From: Sinosporangium album
GTDB taxonomy: Bacteria > Actinomycetota > Actinomycetes > Streptosporangiales > Streptosporangiaceae
DNA: 64,000 nt
Assembly: GCF_900100605.1 (NCBI RefSeq)
Contig: NZ_FNCN01000012.1
Span: forward strand, 1-64,000
Direction: 5' to 3'
Shown here piece by piece: positions 55,174 through 62,405 of this stretch; positions within the stretch are counted from its first letter, which is position 1, and each line of letters begins with the position of its first letter. The notes under the pieces are model-generated. The model did not search any database and was not told the origin of the DNA. It saw nothing but the letters and a program-made list of their open reading frames with translations. A program made the position numbers and the translations under genes.

Positions 55174-55836
55174 TCACCGCCTCCGCAGGTAACGCCAGCC
55201 CAGTACGCCGTACCAGAGCATGATCGGCAGGTAGAGGGCGTACCCGAGCTGTTCCGATGCCTCCGACGGGTTGTCGGCCGCGGTCGTCCACGGCAGCACG
55301 ACCGCGGCCAGGCCGAAGAGCCCCGCGATGGCGCCGGCCACGCGAAGCGCGCCGGGCATGGGGACTCCCACGGCGGTGGCCGCGACGGCGGCGACCCAGA
55401 GCAACCCTGCCAGGTTGACCATCCACTTGGCGGTGAGCATCACCGCGGTGGCCACAGTGGCGGCAGCCGGTGTGGCCGGATCGGTGCTCAGCCGGGTCAA
55501 CGCCAGGTTTCCGGCGTCGTGAAGCAGTCCCGCCAGTCCGGCGGCGGCCAGCAGCCCACCGGCGAGCACTATCAGGTGCGGCCTGGGCGCGACATGTGGG
55601 TTCGTGGCCATGACCAGCCCGGCCGCGGTCAACGCCAGCCAGCCGAGCACGTCGAAGGCCAGTTCGGTCAGATGCAGCCCAACCTGCTCGCCCACCGCGG
55701 CGAGCGCGGCGTCGGGGTCGGCCGGATTCAGGGTCAGCCCCGATGGCACCACTATGGCCGCACCGGCAATCATGGCCACTATCGAGATCAGCAGCAGGAC
55801 ACCGGCAAGCCGGGCCCCGGGGTTCAGATCAGTCAT
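55174..55836 (-). CDS. Membrane protein, DUF4386-like
   Basis: A 220-residue protein with about six transmembrane helices (for example LLLISIVAMIAGAAIVV, VLGWLALTAAGLVMA, LIVLAGGLLAAAGLAGLL). It resembles the DUF4386 family, often controlled by a nearby MerR or TetR regulator. It is divergent from a MerR gene whose typical elongated-spacer promoter lies in between. Function unknown. Confidence 0.75.
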   Translation of the reverse strand: MTDLNPGARLAGVLLLISIVAMIAGAAIVVPSGLTLNPADPDAALAAVGEQVGLHLTELAFDVLGWLALTAAGLVMATNPHVAPRPHLIVLAGGLLAAAGLAGLLHDAGNLALTRLSTDPATPAAATVATAVMLTAKWMVNLAGLLWVAAVAATAVGVPMPGALRVAGAIAGLFGLAAVVLPWTTAADNPSEASEQLGYALYLPIMLWYGVLGWRYLRRR

Positions 55837-55844
55837 GGACGGTG

Positions 55845-55876
55845 ACGGTAGAACCCTGACACAAGGAGAAGGTCAA
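55845..55876 (-). promoter_or_regulatory. MerR-type promoter of the DUF4386-like gene
   Basis: On the minus strand TTGACC and TACCGT are separated by 20 bases, the long spacer that MerR-family activators untwist. A partial dyad (ACCTT to AGGGT) fills the spacer. The downstream ATG is 9 bases away, so the mRNA is nearly leaderless. Confidence 0.5.
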
Positions 55877-55899
55877 CACATTGAGGACAGGGAGTCGTC

Positions 55900-56628
55900 A
55901 TGTGGCGGATTGGTCAGCTGGCGCGTATGGCCGGGGTATCCCAACGCACCCTCCGCCACTACGACAAGATCGGGCTGCTGGTGCCCGCCGCGGTGGATCG
56001 GGTTACGGGTTATCGCTGGTACGGCGTGGCCGAGTTATCCCGGCTGGAGCGCATCCGAGGATTGCAACGTCTCGGCCTGCCGTTGCGCCGGATCACCGAT
56101 CTGCTTGACGCGCCCGAGGCGCAGCTGCGACAGGCGTTGGCCGAAAACGTGACGAGTCTCCATCGCGACATCGCCGCATTGGCCGCGACCGCTGCGCAGG
56201 CTGAGGACCATCTCGTGACGCCCCTATCGATCCTGCCTCAGCAGACCACGGTGGGGCCGCGCCGCCTGCGCGTCCGCCGCCTGCGTCTCGAGCACGCATC
56301 GGAGCTGGCCGTCATCTGCGCGGCGGACTCGCCGTCGACCTTGCTGACCTGGCTCGGCGGACATCCGACGGGTGGCTTCGCCGCAGCGGTGACCACCGAT
56401 CGGGGAGGCGAGCAACTCATTCTGCCGGCCCGCGCGGTTGTGCGTGCCGTCGTCCCCTCCTCGATCGGTGTCGTCCGCGCCGGTGAGGAGCTGTTCGGTT
56501 GGCTGCACCGCCACGGGCTGACCGTCGCCGGCCCCACTCTGGAAGATCACCTCATCGACGCGGGCGGTGCCAACGCCACCGTTCTGGAGGTGCCGGTGGA
56601 CCGAAGCCACCACGTTGGCCCGGCTTGA
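55900..56628 (+). CDS. MerR-family transcriptional regulator
   Basis: A 242-residue regulator. The N-terminal MerR winged helix reads WRIGQLARMAGVSQRTLRHY then DKIGLLVPAAVDRVTGYRWY. Residues 80-110 form a short coiled coil, and the C-terminal 130 residues resemble a GyrI-like ligand domain. GGGAG lies 5 bases before ATG. It probably controls the divergent membrane-protein gene. Confidence 0.87.
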   Translation: MWRIGQLARMAGVSQRTLRHYDKIGLLVPAAVDRVTGYRWYGVAELSRLERIRGLQRLGLPLRRITDLLDAPEAQLRQALAENVTSLHRDIAALAATAAQAEDHLVTPLSILPQQTTVGPRRLRVRRLRLEHASELAVICAADSPSTLLTWLGGHPTGGFAAAVTTDRGGEQLILPARAVVRAVVPSSIGVVRAGEELFGWLHRHGLTVAGPTLEDHLIDAGGANATVLEVPVDRSHHVGPA

Positions 56629-56694
56629 AATGACTCGCGAGGTCTCCACTCGCGCTCGCACGTCCGGCTCAGTGGACCGGTGCTCTGAGTGGCC

Positions 56695-57390
56695 CTAGAG
56701 CAGATCGTGGTCGCGGGCGTAGACGGCGGCCTGCGTACGGTCGCGCAGGCCGAGCCTGGTGAGGATGCGCGAGATGTGGTTCTTCACGGTGCCCTCGCTG
56801 AGATGCAGTCGCCCGGCGATCTCGCGGTTGGTCGAACCGCGGGCGATCAGCCGGAGCACGTCGACCTCCCGGGAGGTGAGGGAGGTACCCGGCGGGGTGC
56901 TCGTCCCGGTGCCGGGCCGTGCGCCGGGCCGGTCGGCGATGGCCGAGGCCAGGCGCGCCGTCGCCGCCGGGTCGAACTGGGCGACGCCGGCATGCGCGAG
57001 CCGTACGGCGGCGGCCAGTTCCCGGGCAGGCAGGTCCTTGAGCAGGTAGCCGGTCGCGCCCGCGCGCAGCGCCTGGACGACGTACTCCTCGTCGTCGAAG
57101 GTGGTGAGCATGACCACCCGTACGCCGGGGGCGCGGTCGCGCAGGGCGGCGAGGGCCGCCACACCGTCCATCTCGGGCATCCTGACGTCCATGAGCACCA
57201 CGTCGGGCGCCAGCGAGACCGCCTGTTCCACCGCGTCGCGTCCGTCTCCCGCGGTGCCGACCACGGCGATGCCGGGCTGGATGCCGAGCAACGAGGCGAT
57301 GGCCTCCCTGATCAGCCGCTGGTCGTCGACGACCAGGACCCGCACCGGCGGCTCGGGGTCAACGGCGTGGTCGGTCGGCTCCGGGGTCAT
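56695..57390 (-). CDS. NarL/LuxR-type response regulator
   Basis: A 231-residue regulator. The receiver domain shows VLVVDDQRLIREAIASLL, phospho-acceptor Asp in VVLMDVRMPEMDG and KDLPA for the conserved Lys. The C-terminal HTH is LTSREVDVLRLIARGSTNRE, IAGRLHLSEGTVKNHISRIL. It overlaps the kinase gene by 4 bases (ATGA) and forms a two-component system with it. Confidence 0.93.
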   Translation of the reverse strand: MTPEPTDHAVDPEPPVRVLVVDDQRLIREAIASLLGIQPGIAVVGTAGDGRDAVEQAVSLAPDVVLMDVRMPEMDGVAALAALRDRAPGVRVVMLTTFDDEEYVVQALRAGATGYLLKDLPARELAAAVRLAHAGVAQFDPAATARLASAIADRPGARPGTGTSTPPGTSLTSREVDVLRLIARGSTNREIAGRLHLSEGTVKNHISRILTRLGLRDRTQAAVYARDHDLL

Positions 57391-58520
57391 GACTCGGCCC
57401 GGCGGGGGATGGTGACCTTCAACACGGTTCCGCCTGCGGCGGCGCTGCCGATGTCGACCCGGCCGCCGGCCGCCTGCACGCGCTCGCGCATGCCGAGCAG
57501 GCCGTACCCCTCCCGTCCTGGTGTGAAGCCGCGGCCGTCGTCGCGCACCACCAGCGTCGCGCCCGTCGCGTCCAGAGCGGCGGCCACCCGGACGCGGGTG
57601 GCGTGCGCGTGCCGCCTGGCGTTGGTGATGCCCTCCTGGGCGGCCCGGTAGAGCGCCCTGAGTGCCGCCGCGTCGTGCCCGCTCTCCTCACCGGTGACCT
57701 CCAGGTCCACCGCCAGGCCGTCATCGCCTGCCTGGCCCGCCACCAGGTCGGTGAGCGCCTGGGAGAGGCTGAACTGCCGTTCCTCGCGCAGTGTGCGCAC
57801 CGACCGCCGTACGTCCTCCAGCGCGCGCCGTGCCGAGTCGTGAGCGTCCACGAGCGCGTGGTCCGCCGCGCCGGGATCCCGGTCGCGGAACGCGGCGGCC
57901 TTCTCCAGCAGCACGACGATCGCCGTCAGATGGTGTCCGAGGTCGTCGTGGATGTCGCGCGCCACCCGGTTGCGCTCGGCCGTGGCGGACAACTCGGCGA
58001 CCCTCGCGGTGGAGGCGGCCAGATCGGCTCTGGCCCGCCGTTCCTCCACGGCGACAGCCGCCATGGTGACGGCCAGGACCAGCCCCACCCCGAACATCAG
58101 CAGGTCGGATACCTGTTCGACGTTGGCGTACCAGCGCGGGTCGGCCACCGCTGCGGCGGCCACCAGCAGCAGCGCGCAGGCCGCGGCGAGCGCGTGCGCG
58201 ACCGCGGGGCCGAAGGCGAAGTACGCGGTGAACGGCACGAGCACGAACAGCGCCCGCGACAACTGCGATCCGTCGACCGCCGCGACGGCGGCGAACAGCG
58301 CGATCCGCGCGCCCAGCAGCACTGCCGCCGACCGCGGCGGCGTGAGGTCCGGGTAGCGGCGCCGCTCCAGCAGGTCGAGCATGGCCAGCGCGGCCAGCCC
58401 GCCGGTGAACAACACCGGCTGGGTGTCGCCGAGCCCGGCCAGCCAGGCGTACAGACCCGCCACCAGCACCGCGCCGTAGAGCACTGGCGACACCCATGGC
58501 ACCGGGCGCGAGAGGGGCAT
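57387..58520 (-). CDS. Sensor histidine kinase, NarL-partner (HisKA_3) type
   Basis: A 377-residue membrane kinase. About five or six transmembrane helices in residues 10-160 form the sensor. The phosphorylation site is in ERNRVARDIHDDLGHHLTAI, and the ATP-binding domain has the N-box TNARRHAHATRV, then RDDGRGF and GYGLLGMRERV. ATG 58520 follows from the first membrane helix. Signal unknown. Confidence 0.92.
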   Translation of the reverse strand: MPLSRPVPWVSPVLYGAVLVAGLYAWLAGLGDTQPVLFTGGLAALAMLDLLERRRYPDLTPPRSAAVLLGARIALFAAVAAVDGSQLSRALFVLVPFTAYFAFGPAVAHALAAACALLLVAAAAVADPRWYANVEQVSDLLMFGVGLVLAVTMAAVAVEERRARADLAASTARVAELSATAERNRVARDIHDDLGHHLTAIVVLLEKAAAFRDRDPGAADHALVDAHDSARRALEDVRRSVRTLREERQFSLSQALTDLVAGQAGDDGLAVDLEVTGEESGHDAAALRALYRAAQEGITNARRHAHATRVRVAAALDATGATLVVRDDGRGFTPGREGYGLLGMRERVQAAGGRVDIGSAAAGGTVLKVTIPRRAES

Positions 58521-58566
58521 GTCCGCAAGACTACGGCCGGATCCGGACCGCACGCTGCTTCCCCGT

Positions 58567-59205
58567 CTACCCGGCGATCCCGTACGGTGTCCCCGCCTGT
58601 GTCCCCGCCTGCCCGGGCACCACCGCATCCTGCCGTCCCCGGCCTGGCCGGCGATCCTGCCGCAGCGACAGCGACAGCCAGATCAGCGATCCGGCGGCGA
58701 ACACGTGCAACGCGCCGGTCAGGGGCGTGTCGGGCAGCGACGAGGACAACGCGAGCAGCACCAGCGTGACACCGTAGCCCCAGGCCGGAACTCGCGGGAA
58801 GACCCGTGCGCGCACCATCGACGCGCAGAACAGCGCGGTGCCGACGACGAAGACGGCCACGCCGGTGAGCAGCACGATTCGGGTGGGCCCGGCGAGTAAC
58901 TGCGTCGCCACCGCAGGGTCGAGGAAGAAGACGACGACGTTGAGCGCGAACGCGATGCCCGCGAAAAGGCTGAACCCAATCATGTTGACGCCGTAGGCGA
59001 TGGCGCCGAAGCGTCCGGAGAAGGCGCTCTGGTGTAGGTGGAACGCGGTTAGCGCGGGTGCCCCGAGCCCGGCGCCGAGCCCGATGACCAGGCTGGTCGC
59101 GGCGGTCTCGCCGGTGAACACCTCGATCGCGCCGGGCACGCCGAGCGACAACGCCATGACAACGCCGCACACCGCGCCGAACCGCAACATCCAGACAATG
59201 GGCAT
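58567..59205 (-). CDS. Hypothetical membrane protein
   Basis: A 212-residue protein with six or more transmembrane helices (for example MLRFGAVCGVVMALSLGVPG, FLDPAVATQLL region, VLLTGVAVFVVGTALF). The C-terminal 25 residues are basic and Gly-rich. AAGGAG lies 6 bases before ATG. It is upstream of the two-component genes on the same strand with 46 bases between, so it may be its operon partner or sensor accessory. Family not recognised. Confidence 0.65.
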   Translation of the reverse strand: MPIVWMLRFGAVCGVVMALSLGVPGAIEVFTGETAATSLVIGLGAGLGAPALTAFHLHQSAFSGRFGAIAYGVNMIGFSLFAGIAFALNVVVFFLDPAVATQLLAGPTRIVLLTGVAVFVVGTALFCASMVRARVFPRVPAWGYGVTLVLLALSSSLPDTPLTGALHVFAAGSLIWLSLSLRQDRRPGRGRQDAVVPGQAGTQAGTPYGIAG

Positions 59206-59727
59206 GAAAACTCCTTACCGCGCCGAAGTGGAGGAACGCTCCGACGGTAGGAGCCGGCATTCCAGTCACATAAGTGCCGCAGGTCACAATGGCGGCACCC
59301 TGGACGCCGCCAGAAGACACATGCCCCCAGCCCCCGACCTGCCGGTGGAGCAGGCCGTTGGCGACCTTGAGCGGCCGGACACGGTCAAGGTCGCACTTCA
59401 CGGTGTACGCGGCGTGTTCCTGCTGCCCGCCGCCCTGGGGCGGCGGTGGCGGGTCCTCCGGCTGTTGCCGACCAGGACCGATGTCCAACCTTAGGGACGA
59501 GCCAGAGGCGCGACCGCGCCAATCGCATAAAACGGACACCCGTCTCGCTCTGACGCGGTATGCGAGTGCGCTCCGCAGATGGGGCATTCACGTTCGTCTG
59601 ACTGCTGACAACCTCTGGATCTATTCCGTCATCTCTGGCTCACCGGAGGCCATCGTTCGCACCTCCGCTGCGCGATCAAGGGCCCGCTAGGTGTCGCACA
59701 ATGCCTTGACGGGCCTGTTCATGTCTG
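59206..59727. other. Gene-poor stretch, likely decayed DNA
   Basis: 522 bases without a supported gene. Short frames lack ribosome binding sites and domain similarity. The base composition drops around 59600-59700. It lies next to a truncated gene, so rearrangement debris is likely. Confidence 0.4.
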
Positions 59728-60208
59728 GGTGCCATCGGCAAGCGCGTTCTCGGTTTCATGTTCTCGGGCGGCTATGCCTCCAAGGCCGTTGTTCCCGCCC
59801 GCGACCTGGTGGAGGTCCCGGAGAAGGTCAGCGCGGGCGAGGCCGCGGCACTGCTCGTTCAGGGCCTGACCGCCTGGCACCTGCTCCGTTCGTCGGCGCG
59901 GGTGCAGGCTGGGGAGAGTGTGGTGGTGAACGCCGCCGCGGGAGGCGTCGGCTCGCTGGCGGTCCAACTGGCCAGACGATTCGGGGCGGGACGCGTGATC
60001 GCCACAGCGTCGACCCCGGAGAAACGGGCCTTGGCGCTTGAGTTGGGGGCCGATGTGGCGGTCGACGGGGCCGCCGACGGCTACCGGGAGCGGATCCTGG
60101 ACGCCAACCACGGTCGCCCGGTCGACGTCGTGCTGGACGCGATCGGCGGGGCGGTGTTCGAGCAGGCCCTCGGCACAGTCGCGAGCTTCGGCCGACTGAT
60201 CACCTGTG
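59728..60208 (+). pseudogene. Quinone oxidoreductase/zinc-type dehydrogenase fragment
   Basis: The frame reads GAIGKRVLGFMFSGGYASKA, then VPEKVSAGEAAALLVQGLTA and VNAAAGGVGSLAVQLARRFG, the end of the GroES-like domain plus the Rossmann half of a QOR-type medium-chain dehydrogenase. The first roughly 75 residues and the last 100 are missing. The right break coincides with the stop codon of the oppositely oriented SAVED gene, which suggests a recombination joint. Confidence 0.7.
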
Positions 60209-61300
60209 TCAGGCGGAGGCCGGGGCAGGGAAGGGCTCGTAGGTGTTGCCGGCCGGGTCGAAGGTGAAGGCTGTCCACCGGCCGTGTTCGGGCGACGCCA
60301 GGCGGGCGCCGAGGGCTACGGCGATCGCGACGGGTCCGCTGAGGAAGATGGCGTGTCGACCCATTCGAGCACCGGATGGCAGGGGCGCCTCTCGCCAGGC
60401 GCGACAGGCCTGCTCCACCACGCCGGTGAAGGTGGCGTTGTCCTCGGCCAGGCGTGGAGACGTGCTGCGGAGCCGCAGCAGGTAGCCGATGCCGTGCCGG
60501 CGGCAGGCCGCCAGCACCTGATCGAAGAATTGGTCTCCTCGGTCCTGCAGGTCCAGCGCGACGGCGACCTTGGTCGGGTCGCCGTCCTCGACGGCTTCCA
60601 GCCGGTCGCCGGTCAGCGGCTCGTTGCCGGAGTCGATTGCCCGCAGCGATGTCGCCGGAAAGTATGCCGGTGCGCCGTCCGCCTGCCGGATGGCGTGCAC
60701 CACGATCTCGCGAGCGTGTGTGTATCCCAGCCTGGCGCCGAACCAGAACGCGACATGCAGCGGCATGGTCGGGATCAGGTTGATCTGGACGGCGTCGGGG
60801 GTCAGGCGTTCCGCCATGGTGGCGGCCAGCAGTGTCTCGTCGGCGAGGGCGTCGACCAGTTGCCGGTCCCAGACGCCGTCGCTGGGCAACTCGACGCTGG
60901 TCTTCAGAGTCACTGTGCATGTGCTCCGGCTGTACGTCTCCGCCTGCTGGTCCAATTGTCGGCCGCGTGCCGACCCGCGACGGGCGTCTATCGCGGTCAC
61001 CACGATGCCGACCTGCACCCGCCGACGTGCTCGGTTTCTCAGCCACAGCCCTAGGGCGACAAGCGCGAGTCCCGCGGCGGCGGCCAGGACGAACCACCAG
61101 CGCCCGGCAGGCTCGTCCGCTAGGAACGACTTCGCGGCCTCTACCCCGAAACCGCCCGCCGCTACCCCGCCGACGGTGACCTGCGCCGTGCCGTCCGAGA
61201 TGGCGGCCCATCTTCCTTGTGAGCCGCCAGAGGCATCGGCGGAGCCGACCACCGTCAGCCGCGGTGAAGCCGTCGGTTCTGAACCTGTCACCGCAATCAT
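60209..61300 (-). CDS. Membrane-anchored SAVED-domain protein
   Basis: About 363 residues. One transmembrane helix (WWFVLAAAAGLALVALGLWL) followed by RNRARRR separates a short N-terminal part from a C-terminal domain. That domain ends with HAIFLSGPVAIAVALGARLA and TAFTFDPAGNTYEPFP, the typical tail of SAVED domains, which bind cyclic oligonucleotides in CBASS defence effectors. Domain pairs of membrane helix plus SAVED are known effectors. I see no CD-NTase next to it, so it may be an orphan or use a remote partner. The start (ATG 61300 or 61354) is uncertain. Confidence 0.6.
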   Translation of the reverse strand: MIAVTGSEPTASPRLTVVGSADASGGSQGRWAAISDGTAQVTVGGVAAGGFGVEAAKSFLADEPAGRWWFVLAAAAGLALVALGLWLRNRARRRVQVGIVVTAIDARRGSARGRQLDQQAETYSRSTCTVTLKTSVELPSDGVWDRQLVDALADETLLAATMAERLTPDAVQINLIPTMPLHVAFWFGARLGYTHAREIVVHAIRQADGAPAYFPATSLRAIDSGNEPLTGDRLEAVEDGDPTKVAVALDLQDRGDQFFDQVLAACRRHGIGYLLRLRSTSPRLAEDNATFTGVVEQACRAWREAPLPSGARMGRHAIFLSGPVAIAVALGARLASPEHGRWTAFTFDPAGNTYEPFPAPASA

Positions 61301-61550
61301 CCGTTCGGGGGGGTTAACGCCGGCGGCGTAATCGAGCCAACAGAGCCATGCCACTTTATTCGGCTGGACCTCGATGTCGCCGTCTCTCGTGCAACGGAAT
61401 CATTCGACCGCGCCGGTCGGCATGTGCTCAACGCTCAGCCGGGTGTGGGCCCTTGGACACCCCTTTTCTCTAAGGCCAAGTCACAACAAAAGCAGGATTC
61501 CGCGCGTCGTATCCCCATGAAGGATTCCGCAACTCTTGGGAGGACGCGTG
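61301..61550. promoter_or_regulatory. Divergent region between SAVED and membrane-protein genes
   Basis: 250 bases without a gene. Less GC-rich around 61470-61505 (TCTCTAAGGCCAAGTCAC). GGAGG at 61541-61545 serves the + strand gene. Confidence 0.4.
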
Positions 61551-62117
61551 ATGAAGTACCGGATGCAGGTGGGGCTCTTGCAGCTGGTGTTCGCCGGGGG
61601 GCTTGCGCTGCTTGCGCTGTATGTGTCGCCGATGTGGATTCTCACGATGGCGTTGTGGTACGGAGTGGTGGCCTTCACGTGGCAGGGATTCCGGACGATG
61701 CTGGGCAAGGTCAAGCCTCGTGGGGAACCACGGCTGCATGGGACGGCCGCGAACTCGTCAGTGCCCCCCAGCTCTTCTCCCGGCGTTGCACCCGTTGGCG
61801 GTGCGGCGCTCAAAAACGAGCGGGACGAGCTCAGGGATGCGGTGCTCGACTCCGGACATCGGATTGTGCAGGGCATGCGCCGGACCGTGGTCGTGTTATT
61901 GCTCGTTTTCCTCGTGCCGGCGACCGTGCTTCTCGTCTGGACGATGGTTGACTCGTTTGTCGAGGGCGACATCTTCACAGGCGCTCTCATGGCCGGCGCG
62001 GCTGTGTTCATCGCGCGGTATTGCTGGTATCACCTCTTGAGGCCCCGGGATGGCTCAGGTAGGCAGACCGGCGCCACGCACGACTACAGCGACTCTGGAG
62101 GCGGCTCTGGAGAGTAG
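61551..62117 (+). CDS. Hypothetical small membrane protein
   Basis: A 188-residue protein with four predicted helices in two pairs (LLQLVFAGGLALLALYVSP with WILTMALWYGVVAFTW, and VVVLLLVFLVPATVLLVW with IFTGALMAGAAVFIARYC), separated by a Pro/Ser-rich linker. The C-terminus is Gly/Ser-rich. GGAGG is 5-7 bases before ATG. Family not recognised. Confidence 0.6.
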   Translation: MKYRMQVGLLQLVFAGGLALLALYVSPMWILTMALWYGVVAFTWQGFRTMLGKVKPRGEPRLHGTAANSSVPPSSSPGVAPVGGAALKNERDELRDAVLDSGHRIVQGMRRTVVVLLLVFLVPATVLLVWTMVDSFVEGDIFTGALMAGAAVFIARYCWYHLLRPRDGSGRQTGATHDYSDSGGGSGE

Positions 62118-62405
62118 TCGTTTCCGTCCTTGGGTCACCATGGGCCCGGACCGCGAGGCTGCTGGCTTGCGGCGTCTGGTGGGGCGCTCGCCTGAGGGCG
62201 GGGGCGCGGGTTCGAGTCCTTGCCCTTGTTCCAGGGCAAGCTGGTAGCAATGTCTGATTTGTCACGCGAATGCGCGCCTCGCAGGGCATGATCGATACAT
62301 CGTGATCTGCACGGCAGAAATGATGATTCTCCCGGCTGCCTGCGGCCGGACGGCTCCACTGGTTACCACTCATTTGCGCGTGTCGGTGGGAAAGGAAGGC
62401 AAGCG
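62118..62405. other. Intergenic region with tRNA-arm-like sequence and hairpin
   Basis: Contains GGTTCGAGTCC (62209-62219), a T-arm-like string without the rest of a tRNA, and directly after it a perfect hairpin CTTGCCCT/AGGGCAAG (62219-62240, loop TGTTCC). AAAGGAAGG at 62391-62399 serves the kinase gene. No gene is supported. Confidence 0.45.

Noticed and set aside
62170-62245. Possible tRNA around GGTTCGAGTCC
   Set aside because: The T stem does not pair well, and no acceptor, D or anticodon arm can be folded. At best a degraded fragment.
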